A DNA stretch of 64,000 bases from Platerodrilus igneus (GCA_036346225.1 JARFIW010001667.1:124001-188000), one strand, 5' to 3'. Numbered from the stretch's first letter, positions 22,563-33,787 are shown. Notes: a model not told the origin generated them from the sequence alone. Numbers and translations are program-made.

Positions 22563-22600
<38 letters not shown>
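22563..22600. repeat. (TA)n microsatellite
   Basis: About 19 uninterrupted TA units bordering the chromodomain end of the Polinton fragment. Confidence 0.9.
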
Positions 22601-22603
<3 letters not shown>

Positions 22604-22619
22604 TTTGAATGATGATCTT

Positions 22620-23567
22620 TTAATGAGTATAATAAAAAATAAAAAAAAGAACAAATCTTTTATTTTTAAATGCAACATATTTACATAAAATCAGCTTTTT
22701 GGATCCAGGACAGCTTTTGGAAACCCACTGTTTGACGAGAATTTTGGATCCTTTTCGCTTTAGTGTTTTCTCAATAAGGTAAATATTTGAAACGCTGGTT
22801 TTCTGCAGCTCAGCTTCATAAAACTTCCCCAATATTGGATCTCCATGTATGTCGACGAGCAAATAAGTAGTTGCATTTGCTCGAAACACTTTGTATATTT
22901 TAAACGTTTCTTCGCTCCATTTTGCATTGTAGGCCTTAGAAACAATACTTCTATATTTCAATATGCGCACACAGTCATCCACACCGTAACGAGGTTTTAT
23001 GGTCGCAAGTTTTAATTTATTGTAAACTTTCGGAAGCGTTTTCGAATCACATTTCTGGGCTTCCTTTTAGTGGTGGAATGCACCGTATCTTTGTATTTCG
23101 ATACAATTGAATTAATCAAAACTAAAAACTTTATACAGTTTGTTTTTATTGTTCTGATTTTACGTTCGCACTGTATGTAGAATAATAATTAATATCGCCA
23201 TATTGCTTCATAATCTGTACAAATTGGACGTTATAAAATTCTGTACCATTAGCGGTTTGCATTTTTTTGGTAAAGGCGGTTGCGATCTTTTAATTTCATC
23301 TAAAATCTCGCGCACAGCAGATGTGACTTCATAACCATTCTTGGATTTAAATGGTCTCGTCCATAAATATTTCGAATAACAATCGATCACGAGTAGAATA
23401 TACTTATGGCCTTCATTATATTTCGAATATGGAAAAGATTCAGCAATATCGACTTGAAATATGTCGTGATAAAATTTGGTAATCGTTCTTCGACATGGAA
23501 AATTTATTCTGTCCCCTCTGGGCTGTTCATCAACTAATATTTCCTTATCATTATATTTCTTGGGCAT
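22620..23567 (-). pseudogene. INT: Polinton integrase, fragment copy A
   Basis: From 23567: MPKKYN start, integrase core with first Asp in FQVDIAE and the block YILLVIDCYSKYLWTRPFKSKNG, then (other frame) the TANGTEFYN region in which the second catalytic Asp has become Ala. About 19 bases that encode the catalytic Glu region in copy B are missing near 23170-23185. The C-terminal region and a damaged chromodomain (IEKTLKRKGSKILVK) end at about 22668. The first Asp is kept, the second and the Glu are lost, and frameshifts are present, so it is dead. It reads the same way as, and lies directly after, the fibre-like gene. Confidence 0.85.
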
Positions 23568-23569
23568 TT

Positions 23570-24522
23570 TTAGGGTTTGGCATGAGGATAAGAGTTAGAC
23601 GGTGAAGATATATCTTGCTCCACTAGCACGTGCCTATGTCTTATAGCGTCGGTATGAATTTTGTGAAATTGTAAAAAGTCTCCAGCAGACGTCATGAGCC
23701 CGCCTAATTTTAAGAAGTTTGAAATCAGAAAGTTCATGTATAAAATAACTTCGTTCAAGACTTGTACGACCGATTGCAATACATCTCGCATGATCACGTT
23801 GTCACGGTGAATGGCGGCACCTTCTATAAAATTTTATATTTTTGCATCCACATAGAACTTAGAAACGGCATCGTGCTTAAATTCGGTCTTGCCTATGTTG
23901 GCAATTCTCAAGCCTCGAGAGTCGAAGCTCTTAGATTTACCATCGTCGGCCATAAAGAGTTTCATATATTCACCGTTAAACACAAAATTAATTTTAAGAG
24001 AACCGCTTTTTCTCAACATTTTTTTAAGCGTCGCTCTATTAGGGCGAATGAGTCTTATAAAAATTCATGGGATCTATGTGATATAAATTGACCACAGTAT
24101 TCGAACGTATCCTGCAGACGAAAGCCGATTTCAAATCGACCCACACGATATTGTTCAACGTTCTGCGCCTTTTCACCTTTTCTTTAATGTTAATCTGTCG
24201 AAATTTACAGTAGCATCGTTGCCATCGACATCATTGAAGTCATTTCAATGACTCTCGTCATTTACACTAGAATTATCGCCGGATCCATTCTTTCTGCTTA
24301 CACCTGCTCCCCTAATCACTCTATCACGCTTACTTTTTGTATTAGAAGCAATCTGATACATTTCAGATTTAGCAGCAACGATTCATGGTGGCGTTTTCGA
24401 CCTACGTTGCTGGCACTTTTCATATGTTTTAAAATTGCCCTCGTTGAGGAAGGTGTGTCTGGTACCTTTAATTCGTCAGAAACTTGATACATATAATGTT
24501 TACCGTTCGAATAATTAAGCAA
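23570..24522 (-). pseudogene. Fibre-like Polinton protein, fragment copy A
   Basis: The N-terminal part (from 24522) is polar with SSTRAILKHM; after stops and shifts a conserved middle follows with RLIRPNRATLKKML, a KINFVFNGEYMKLFM strand and FDSRGLRIANIG, then the fibre-type motif DAVSKFYVD at about 23850, and a long helical region to 23570. At least four frame changes. The DAV-K-YVD motif links it to the short fibre-like protein at 7468-7815, and both precede integrase. Nearly identical sequence lies at 39638-40549. Probable virion attachment or fibre protein; the role is inferred from motif and position. Confidence 0.6.
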
Positions 24523-24615
24523 TAATAAATATAAAAATATTTTGGATATTCCTTTTACTAAGACGAAAAATTATTATTTGTAGTAGGGATAAAAAATTTT
24601 TTTCAAGTAAACGCG

Positions 24616-24812
24616 AGTTACATATCCCCCAAATAAAGATATAAATATGTAATAAAATAAAATTATTAAATTTTAAGTTAGATTGTTACAATGTATAAAT
24701 TGAAGGATATATTTGAAAAAGGTTAATAAAAGTTCACAAGCCAGACAAGAGAACGGAAACAGACATTGTATTCCAGACGCAACATGATACTGCAGATGCA
24801 GGTCACAGATAA
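24616..24812 (+). repeat. Diverged LTR fragment related to gypsy 1
   Basis: Starts AGTTACATATCCCCC and aligns by eye with the first 210 bases of the LTR at 20785: shared landmarks in the same order are GTTACAATGTA or a variant, GGTTAATAA.AGTTCA, GAGAACGGAAA, GTAT.C, GATACTGCAG and GTCACAGA. No element body follows. Confidence 0.6.
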
Positions 24813-25655
24813 AATAATTCAAGAAGTTCAAAATAAAATGCTTTCACCCCGAGCTGCATTTCAAAGCGCTTCTTGGTTTTTATACGTGGACAATTATATG
24901 TTGTTGAATGAAAAAACATTTTTCAAAAAGACAACTAACGTAAATGTCGTTGAAAGTATTAAAGGTATTGTACCAGTTACATTTCAGGACAGTAAGCATA
25001 ATATATCCATATGGAAAGTTGAGTCACGGCTTACACTCTCGCATAAAGTCAAGTTCGTACATCAAGAAATCTAACATTTGCTTCAAAACAACTACTGGGT
25101 GACTTCAAGGAGCGCATGACAATGTTAACACACTACTTGATGTTAAACATATCGACTTGGTCGTCATATTTAATAGTCCTTTTGAATTAAAACCAAATCG
25201 AATGATAGACTGAACGTACTTGCAAAAGTTGCAGATCAACAGAATAAATTGGATGAAAATTGTAACACAACAAATTCTAACTATAAGAAATAATATTCCA
25301 AAGAATCGCAGAAAATGCGTGCTACCGAATGTTGGTATGTAACTGACAACAGACACGAAGTTGCAGTGTGAACTATACTTGATGCCAAAGATAAATGCTC
25401 CATTCCATTTAAAAAACGTAAAAATTACTCCTATTGTATGGACGGGCATATCATAATTATAAAATTTGGTGAACAATCAACAAAGCAATTTAAAAAGTTT
25501 GGAGTTTTTAGCGATATTCATAAAGTCATACAGAATTTTAAATCACGACCTATAAAACCATCAGCATCTAGTCTTCAGAATATTTTATTAAATTTAGTTG
25601 TAAAAGCCGAAAAGGACAAACGTACATCGAACGAAAATGCAACATTTATTGGTTT
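24813..25655. other. Unassigned, relic-like sequence
   Basis: Contains frames 24766-25074 and 25438-25719 on the plus strand that look weakly protein-like but match no family I know, with many stops between. Probably a decayed element or the host side of an insertion. Nothing firm can be said. Confidence 0.3.
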
Positions 25656-26040
25656 ATCACCACGACAAGCTCGGTCCGCGCACCCCTGTGAAGTTGGCAC
25701 GACATTCTTTAAATTTTAAAAAAACAATGATAGTTCTAGTAGCACTTTTCATAGTTCTAGAGTTCCTGATAGAAAATAAAAAGAGTTGCGCATCATTAAT
25801 ACAAAAAAATAGCAAATGAAAAATTGTCGTGCTAACTTCGCGAACCTAGCACGACACTTCCTCCTGTAATCTATAAAAAACCAATAAATATCACAACTTT
25901 TAGCAAGAGTTCCCGTTAGTTCTAATCGAGTTCCATCTCTCTATGTAATTAAAATAAAAAATTACAACAATTAGGTTATTTACATAAACGACGTATATTG
26001 AACCCAGCTCGACACTCGGAAAAAAGTAAATACTCCCTGT
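25656..26040. repeat. Degenerate satellite-related sequence
   Basis: Scattered pieces of the 154 bp satellite, mostly in reverse orientation: CCTAGCACGACACTTCC (about 25845), ACTTTTAGCAAGAGTTCC (about 25900), and GCTCGACACTCGGAAAAAAGT (about 26007, shortened from its full match). They are separated by unrelated or badly diverged sequence, as expected for old monomers at the edge of an array. Confidence 0.55.
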
Positions 26041-26560
26041 ATGTTTGTTGTGGTTTGTTTAGTATTCTTCTTAATCTTCTTTGGGTATTAAACCACTCAT
26101 AGTTTTTAAAATTATCTTTATTAAAGTTTCGATCCATAACTTAGGATCGTTTTCAAAATAATAAAAACTTCAAGTTTGACAGTTATGACACAAATTGAAG
26201 GTGACTTTGATTTATTGATGTTTGAAATATTTGGTTTGAGTACACTAATCAAAAATTTTTAAAATTTAAATGAATAATTGCCTTCAATTTGTGTTACGGC
26301 CTGGGAACGACTTTTTTAGGTAGCCAATACGCTTAACGTGAAATCAGCTGATTAATTTTTATTGTAAAAATTCAATAACTTGGGAATTGGAAAACATTTT
26401 ATAACATGTTTCTATTTATACAATTTAGAGGATGGTTATTAAAGAAGTGTGTAATTGCATTATTAAAAGGCTTAAGTAGTCGTTTTTTTTTTTATATTTC
26501 TTTTGAAGGGGAAATCATTACGATTTAGGCTACCTCTTTGGTAGATTTTAACATTGTTCT
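26041..26560. other. Spacer, nothing recognised
   Basis: AT-rich sequence with no coding frame and no obvious repeat structure. Confidence 0.4.
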
Positions 26561-26766
26561 GAGGTAACCTTATGGTGGGTTTACACTTGTCAGATACCAA
26601 TGTTGTTCTATGAAGGTTGTATATGGATCTGAGGCGACCCTATGGCGGGTTTACACTTGTCAGATACCAATACTGTTTAACGGAGATTGTATATGGTTGT
26701 GAGGTAACCTTATTGCGGGTTTACACTTGTCAGATACCAATGCTGTTTTACAGGGGTTGTTAATAT
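26561..26766. repeat. Three-copy 70 bp tandem repeat
   Basis: GAGGTAACC or variant followed by CTTGTCAGATACCAAT starts at 26561, 26631 and 26701, an exact 70 bp period with roughly 10-15% difference between copies. Not coding. Confidence 0.85.
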
Positions 26767-26894
26767 GCTTCATCATCATCTTCATTGGATCTTCATCTCA
26801 AAACTGGTTGGACACGTACCTGCACTTATTTATATTCTGAGCTAGCTTCCCTTCTATTGTTTTCTAATTTTATGTTTTATTTCATTTTCACCGG

Positions 26895-27187
26895 AAAAAA
26901 GTGTCGTGCTGATAATTTCTAAAGAGTTTTTCGATATATATCGACAGTTCTACATGAGTTCCAACAACTACGATCACTTTTAGCCAGAGTTCCAGTGGCT
27001 AACCGTGTTTAAATAATTTTTTAATTTTCGGTCTAGCACGACACACGGAAAAAAGTGCCGTGCTGATCATTTCTAGTGCATTTTTCGATAGATATCGACA
27101 GTTTTACATGAGTTTTAACAACTACGATCACTTTTAACCAGAGTTCTAGTAGCTAATCATTTTTAAATAATTTATTAATTTTGGCAT

Positions 27188-27188
<1 letters not shown>
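26895..27188 (-). repeat. Two satellite monomers in reverse orientation
   Basis: Reverse complement of the monomer family at 34317-37615: AGTGTCGTGCTGAT, CTACATGAGTTC, ACTACGATCACTTTTA and the T/A-rich end all occur twice at a spacing of about 153 bases. Confidence 0.85.
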
Positions 27189-27241
<53 letters not shown>

Positions 27242-27262
27242 ATGCCAAAATTAATAAAGGAA
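27164..27262. repeat. (TA)n palindrome
   Basis: A central run of about 20 TA units is flanked by perfect 25 bp inverted arms (left arm TTTATTAATTTTGGCATTAC onward, right arm its complement). The arms end in the A/T-rich end of the satellite monomer, so it sits where satellite orientation changes. Confidence 0.8.
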
Positions 27263-27483
27263 TATTACTAAAACATTAATAAGAGATTACATATCGGCTT
27301 GAACATAAAAAATTATGTGTTGATTAAATATAGTTTGAGCTTTTATCAGTTGCCTCTTCTTTTCAGTTCATCATGTTCATACCAATGCGACCCACAATGC
27401 GCATATGCGATGTTATGATTATTACTGTCATTATAGAAGTCGCTAGAGAGTTTTACATAGTATAATAATCCGACTAAAATATA

Positions 27484-28687
27484 CGAGACTTGTTCAATTG
27501 AAAACCATCTTTGGTTCAGGAAAAATTTATTGACAACTAAATTAAGAAATAATTACCACTACGATTAAGGCTCGTATCCCATTGTTTCGTTAACCTATGT
27601 ACCCCCTGCCTAAAAAAATCTTGTGGTTGCTGCTTGAAGAATTCTTTCACGGCGTTTTGTACTTCTTCGTGCGACTGAAAACGGTTACCGTTTAACGCTT
27701 TTTCAGTGGCCCAAGAATGTGAAAATCGCAAGGCGACAAATCGGGACTATAGAGTGGATGCTCTAATATCCTCTATTTCTTTCGCTGTAGATTTTCTTTT
27801 ACTACGTTAGCAACTTGAGGTCGAGCATTGCCGTGAAGCAGAATGACACCACTTGAAAGCTTCCCTGGACGTTTTCGTCTTATTGCTTGATGGAGCTTGT
27901 TCAAAGTTTCATTATACATGTTTGCATTGATATGCACCCGAGGTTTTGTAAATTCTATCAACAAGGGTCCTTCATGGTCGAAAAAAAATGTCAACATGAC
28001 CTTACCGGCAGAAGTTTGAACTTTAAACTTCTTTGGTGGCGGAGAATTTGCGTGTTTCCATTGCATCGATGACAGCTTACTGGATGGTTCAAAATAATGA
28101 CACCAACATTCGTCGCCAGCAATTATTGACGAGAGAAAGTCGTTACCATTTTGGTTGTATTACGTGAGGTGTTGCAAAGATAAGCCCATCCGCAAAAGGC
28201 GAGGAACCCATTGCGCACAAACTTTGCTGTAGCCTAGTTTGTGTACGATGCTATGAACAGATCCGATACTCACACCAAAATTTTTTGAAATTATTCGGAT
28301 TGTCTGTCTGTTGACGCAGTACACATTGCACCTAGTTGTGGCTTATCATTCCTGCCTTCGCGTCCATTCTTAAATTTTCGACACCATTCCTTGACAGTTG
28401 TATACGCAAAACATGCGTTTCCATACACTGCTTGAATTTATGTATGAATTTCCAATGGTTACAAACCTTTAGCACACAGAAATTGAATGATCACATTTGG
28501 TCGGATTGTTAATAACAAACGTCGTTTTAAAGTCACAATACTTAAAATCGTTCTAAAATATATACGAGAGAAACTGACTAGTGGGAAGTTTACCAACACC
28601 ACTAACGTTGCAAAACGTCAGTTGAGTGATTACAATTGTTTCCAAGGCTCACCTGACCAAAGATGGGTTCCAATTGAACAAGCCTCG
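27484..28687 (-). mobile_element. Mariner element nested in the inverted repeat
   Basis: 1204 bp with inverted ends CGAGACTTGTTCAATTG (left) and CAAGCCTCG preceded by CCAATTGAA (right), flanked by TA on both sides (27482-27483 and 28688-28689). The outside sequence lines up with the uninterrupted right arm of the host element, which serves as an empty site. Length and TA duplication are those of Tc1/mariner elements. Confidence 0.9.
27537..28500 (-). pseudogene. Mariner transposase (DD34D type), inactivated
   Basis: Cut-and-paste transposase. In order from the right: a helix-turn-helix region with YTTVKEWCRKFKNG, a first catalytic Asp in AGDECW (about 28105), then SPPPKKFKV, the second catalytic position in LLHGNARPQ (about 27825) where relatives have HDNARPH, so Asp has become Gly, and the third Asp in SPCDFHILGPLKKAL (about 27735). 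Stops and frameshifts interrupt it at several places. The C-terminus has SGNYF near 27545. Loss of the second Asp alone would abolish activity. Confidence 0.88.
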
Positions 28688-29039
28688 TATAATTTAGAGT
28701 TTAATTCAATTGTGGTTGCAATTATATCCAGAGAATCCGCAACGTCTTATCGCGTTTCGTGTATCTGTCATCAGTAAATACTGTCGTATAAATAAATATA
28801 TGTGATCGTAAATAAAATTTTTAAATGATAAGAAAACGGATAGATCACAAGATCGACTAAAATACGCATTATTCCTCCACTATCGCACATCCGGCCGCGG
28901 TGCCGCGGTACTGATGGAGATCAAACGCATTTCATGTTGATGCCGCTTTGTAGCGGCACTGCGATAAAAGAATATACCACGCTTTTCGATACTTAGCGAC
29001 TCAGGTTTTTGAAGAATTCATTTCTTAGTTTTCCGCAAG

Positions 29040-29471
29040 GTAAGTTATATAAAGAAGACTGTTGATCAGCGTTTCTCATTTTCTCGTTCACCGCAAAACA
29101 TCGATGTTACATACGAGTTTTTCAAAAAAGTGACACTATTAAGAATATAGTACTAAGCAATTTGCAGTAAAAAATTCAGAGAGTGAAAAACGGGTAAAAT
29201 TGAGTGTTTTGATTATCTGGTCATACGTATTGTAGCTGGTGTAGAATAAACTTAGTAAGTATAGTAACATGATTATCATTTCTGTTTTTCTCGTTTTCGA
29301 TATAATTAACACCGCGCGTTCATCGAACGAAACTCTGTTCGGCATCCCCTTAAGTTACAATTTCTGTGTGAAAACAGCGAAAAATTTACTAGACTTGTCA
29401 AAACTTTATTATATTCACCTTATATCTCTCTATATATTAAAATATAGTTTTAATTTTTTTTTTCTATATAG
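29040..29471 (+). other. Probable intron in the 5' leader of the MULE-like gene
   Basis: A strong donor AAG|GTAAGT at 29037-29045 and an acceptor with a T-rich tract ending CTATATAG at 29471, ten bases before the first Met of the transposase frame. Both match eukaryotic splice consensus. Inference from sequence only. Confidence 0.45.
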
Positions 29472-29480
29472 GCGTCAAAT

Positions 29481-32400
29481 ATGTACGACAAAATTAAGTT
29501 GTTAGAGATCCTGTTACAACAAAACTTCTGTACCATAGATGATAGCGGCAAACCTTATCCACCGTCACACAAAATATATAGCATTATTTCAGGAGAAATA
29601 AAAAAATTTAACTGTATCATGACACCTAAACATATACATGTCATAATTAACCAAAACAGAGGTGGATATAAGAAGAAAATTTTGAAAGCTTTCGATATCA
29701 AGGTCGATGATGTTTCCTACAATATTTCTTCATGCTCTGTCGAGACTAGAAAAAATGACTCCATCAAATCAGTCTCGAAAGAATTTGATATAATTCTTTC
29801 GAACGAACAGTGGAAGGATATCATTCCGATACGAAAACTTTATGGCAGGAGATTCAAATATGTTCTACAGAGCGGCTGGACGGACGTTATAGCACAGAAG
29901 TTATGGCAGCAGCAAAAGTTTACATGCACAATATCTTTTAAAAAACACGAAGTTAGTTTGTCCACTTCAGCGAAATACTATATTTATATTCGTGGTATTT
30001 GTAAAGAGTGTGATGCGCTCATATTAGGCAAAATAATGAGTAAACCATGCGAAAATGTAGACGTCAAAATACATTTCCTGCTTTTGATGTAGAAGAGGAG
30101 AATCATTCATATGAAAAGAAACGGCAATTGAAGGGTAAACGTCGCAAAATTGTAAGTAACATTCTAATTGATAGAAAAATGGATGCGATAACATTTCGCA
30201 GGCTAAAGGTCAAACGCCTGAAAGATTTCGGCGACGTTGAACCTCCCATTATTCCAAACGCTGCTGTTCTACGAAAAGCCAAAGAACGAAATTTATTAGA
30301 AAGGTACGGATTTTCCTATACGAATCCGGTTTTAAATCTTTTACATATGTCAAATCAGGGAAATTATTCTGGCGCTATACATAATATCGGCTTGTTAGAG
30401 TTCTTTTGCATTTATTGGAGCGTTGAGCAACAGTTAATATATAAAGCGCGAAATAAGAAAAATTCTAAAGGTTTTATGACAATCGACGCAACCGGCGGTA
30501 TAATAAAACGATTTTCCAATTGTGAGCGGCCAGCATTTTTATACCAGTGCATATATGTTGATAATGATTGAGGCATACCCGTCTTTCAAATGGTTTCAAC
30601 AGATCATAAATCTATGCATATTGCGTATTTCTTACGTACAATAATTGCTAAAGGTAATCCAGCTCCGCGCATGGTAGTGTGCGATTTTGGATGAGCACTT
30701 TTAATTGCCATAGCTGAACTCTTCGCAAGATGCATAGATTTACGAACTTATTTAAAGAAATGCTATAACATTTTACACGATTACGAAGAGTTACTTCCAT
30801 CGTGTTTCATAAGACTTGATGTAAGTCATTTTATACATATGATAGCAAAATGGAATTGTTTTAAACAAAAGGACAGGTTACTTGTTAAAAAATTTTACTT
30901 ACGGTCACTAAGTCAGGCGTATAAAATGACTTCGTTGGATGAATTATATAAATTTTTTGAAGCAATTCTTGTCGTGGCATTGAGCGAATACGTTGGCACG
31001 AATGAACACGGAAAGGAATTGCGATCTGAGTTGTGTTTACGATATTTAAACACAATAATAAAAAGTGTTGGAACACCTGAATTAGATGACATGAATGAAA
31101 ATCTTGATGAAAATAACATTGATGATTGTGACGAAGCACTTGATAATGATACTTCCGACTGGTTTCAGTGGACTGCCAACATATACGAACATGCCCAACA
31201 ATTAGCGAATAGTTGCATCGAGGGAACATCGATAAATGCGTGTTTTAATCCTAATTTTGCTAAATCACTGAAGACGCATTTAATGCCATATGTAATACTG
31301 TGGAGCGGTGTAATGCGATCGCATTTTAACATAGGAGAAGAAACTGTCACTTCTTCTTCTGTGGAAGCCGCATTTGGTGATTTAAAACATTGCGCATTTA
31401 AAAGTCAATTACCGTTGAGAGCCGATAAATTTATATTCCAACATCTCAACTATATCGATAGTCGGATAAAATTAACATCGTGTAAAAATGACATTCTATT
31501 TGAGTCTTGCGAACAGTCGATTGAGCAGCAAACTCAAGTAGCGCGTGATTATTCTTCTACGAGTTCCGTAGAAGCGCAAGATAATACGTTAAATAGTTAC
31601 CCCGATGCAATTAATTCTAATACGATTAACGTGCAAAACGACAGTGAGAACAATAACGATAATATCAATTGTGACAGTGTCACAATTGATACTATCGTTG
31701 CTAACGAGGATGAGCTAAATAGTAATATTCGTGAAAATTGGGGAGGCCTTGCTCGTGAGTCGCCAGAGGTACAGTGTTCGATTGCAAAGAATCGACCTAA
31801 GTCAACATATCTTGATAAGTGTCCGGAATAGGAATATATAAAGTTAGCAAGGGATCAAAATATACCACTTTTAAGAAATGGTAATGTATCTAAAAGCATT
31901 ATCATTGATAAAAAATTATTAACGTTTTTCAAACTTGTGCGTTCGATGCAGTTCTTCATTTACTTGCAAGTGGCATTGCAACTATAAAATGTTATGAAGA
32001 AAAAATGAAGTCGTCTGAAAGTCGCACAGTCCGTTTGGCATTTGCAATATTACAATCCGGCAAAATGACACAAAATCATTATAACGAAAGAGCAAATATT
32101 TTATTACACCTACCGCTATTTAGGGACGCTTTACAAATGTACTCCCGTACAATTTCTAAGTTAGATACTACTTGCAATGTTGCCCATCTTATAACGTACC
32201 TATTCGCGGACATGCCTAGTTGCCAAAGAACTATCAACTGTTCATGTACCTCTTCACGAACAAGGCAGACAGTTGAATTAAATATAAATGTGGACATACT
32301 TCTTTATAAAGGGTTGCAACATGTACAAGAAGCAATAGACGACGCTTCGATGGTTAAAACCAAATGTAAACAATGTTTAAATAGTGACGACAACATTGCG

Positions 32401-32661
32401 TACGGTCCACACGTATTTATTGATACAACAGTATTTACCGACGATAGATACACGAAACGTGATAAGACGATTGCGCACTCCCTGGATACAATTGCAACCA
32501 GAATTGAATTAAACTCTAAATTGTATATTTTAGTCGGAATAATGCACTATGTAAAACTCTCTAGCGACTTCTCCAATGACAGTAATAATCATTACATCGC
32601 GTATGCGCATTGTGAGTTGCATATGTATGAATATGATGATCTGAAAAAAAGAGACAACTGA
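29481..32661 (+). pseudogene. MULE-like transposase fused to C19/USP-like peptidase
   Basis: Starts at Met 29481. The N-terminal part (to about 30060) contains MTPKHIHVIINQNRGG; a frameshift there leads to the DDE-like core: Asp in TIDATGGI (about 30485), Asp in VVCDFG (about 30688), a DVSHF block (about 30820) and a Glu in SSVEAAFGDLKH (about 31360). Two TGA codons (30569-30571, 30692-30694) sit where relatives seem to have Trp. After a TAG at 31829 and a shift near 31930 comes a peptidase-like module: nucleophile region QTCAFDAVLHLL, several Cys pairs, and a terminal HYIAYAHCE...YDDL that resembles the His/Asp boxes of ubiquitin-specific proteases. The domain order suggests one long original protein of about 1050 residues. 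The transposase type is a recalled pattern; the peptidase reading is inference. Confidence 0.55.
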
Positions 32662-32755
32662 TAAAAGCTCAAACTATAATTAATCCGCACCTAATTTTTT
32701 ATGTTCAAGCCGATACGTAATTCCTTATTAATGTTTTCGAAATATTCTTTTATTC
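32406..32755 (-). repeat. Right inverted repeat of the MULE-like element
   Basis: Reverse complement of 27253-27483 joined to 28690-28806. It covers the last codons of the peptidase-like module, the stop at 32659-32661 and about 95 bases beyond. Confidence 0.8.
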
Positions 32756-32909
32756 TTATTGTATAATAATCATATATACATAAGTTATATAAACAACTGA
32801 TTTAATTCTAGTTTAATTCTAGTTCTAGAACGTTCGAGAACGAGTGTATCCCAAGATTTCAATTAAATCAGTTGTTTAACTATTTTCGTTCGAGAAATAA
32901 TACTACTTT

Positions 32910-32956
<47 letters not shown>

Positions 32957-32957
<1 letters not shown>

Positions 32958-33700
32958 TTAAATTTCTTGGAATTTGGTCATTAGCACTATCTTATTTATA
33001 TGGTGTTTGTTATAGTGATGAAATGAAACTGCTCAACAAAACTTACATAAACGCATATATGAACATAAATATACAATAAAAACTTCTAATAAAAAGAGCA
33101 CTGCCCTTGCAGCACACGCCATTGAAAAAGTTCACCAGTTTGACTTCGAAAATGTCTGTATCCTGAGTACCGCAGTTAATGATAAGAAAAGAAACCTTTT
33201 AGAAACAATACAAATCCAAATAAACCCAAATGCCATAAATTCAAAAAATGACCAAGATGATTTTTGCAATATATACCACAATCTAATTCACCACAAATAA
33301 ACTAACAAAAACCTAAAAGAAATATTCTCATGTACCATCCTGCTACATATTATAATTTATCGTTTCTAGTTTAATTTCTACTCAACGATAATTAAAATAT
33401 TTAAAAGTTACGCTGAATGACAACTGTAGTCAGATAAGTTAAAGTTATTTGTTAGTGAAGATGTAAAATAACATAGTTTTAAAACATTTTTATAAGTTGA
33501 CCTAAGGTATATATAAACAAGATTTTTATTAATAGTAGTAATTTATGTAATGATATTTTCAGAAACATATTTGAAAATGGAAAACCAAAACGCGTCGTAT
33601 GTATTAAATTAAAAGGCTAGATGGGTAGTTTCATTTCATCACTATAACAAGATTATATAACTCAGATAGGGCAAATGACCAAATTCCAACAAATTTAATT
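32957..33700 (+). mobile_element. Penelope-like element, 5' truncated, with inverted flanks
   Basis: An endonuclease remnant (33025-33300) and 3' region lie between inverted arms 32957-33030 and 33627-33700, which share GGAATTTGGTCATT and GTTATAGTGATGAAATGAAA. Penelope-like elements often carry a short inverted piece of their own 3' region at the 5' end after truncated insertion; that fits here. A (TA)n run borders each side (about 32909-32954 and 33739-33785). Confidence 0.7.
33025..33300 (+). pseudogene. GIY-YIG endonuclease C-terminus of Penelope-like element
   Basis: A clean 91-residue frame ending at TAA 33298-33300. It begins just after where the GIY-YIG signature would be and contains LHKRIYEHKYTIK, the block STALAAHAIEKVHQFDF, a CILSTAVNDKKRNLLE stretch with the conserved Arg and Glu, and a terminal IYHNLIH, all typical of the endonuclease domain of Penelope-like retroelements. 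The GIY-YIG strand itself and the reverse transcriptase are absent, so the copy is dead on arrival. Confidence 0.75.
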
Positions 33701-33733
33701 AAAATATAAACAGATGGCCAAGAAAGAATGAAT

Positions 33734-33785
<52 letters not shown>

Positions 33786-33787
<2 letters not shown>

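Larger units (their letters stand above)
27253..32755 (+). mobile_element. MULE-like DNA transposon with long inverted repeats
   Basis: Bounded by inverted repeats of about 350 bp. The left arm is 27253-27483 plus 28690-28806 (split by a mariner), the right arm 32406-32755; I followed the match by eye with only scattered differences. The right arm contains the last 85 codons of the element's own gene, so the left arm is an inverted copy of the gene's end. Without the mariner the element is about 4.3 kb. No convincing target duplication was found. Classification as MULE-like rests on the transposase pattern below. Confidence 0.7.

Noticed and set aside
28487..28777. Plus-strand 96-residue frame
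   Set aside because: It spans the mariner end and the split inverted repeat, so it is composite and not a gene.
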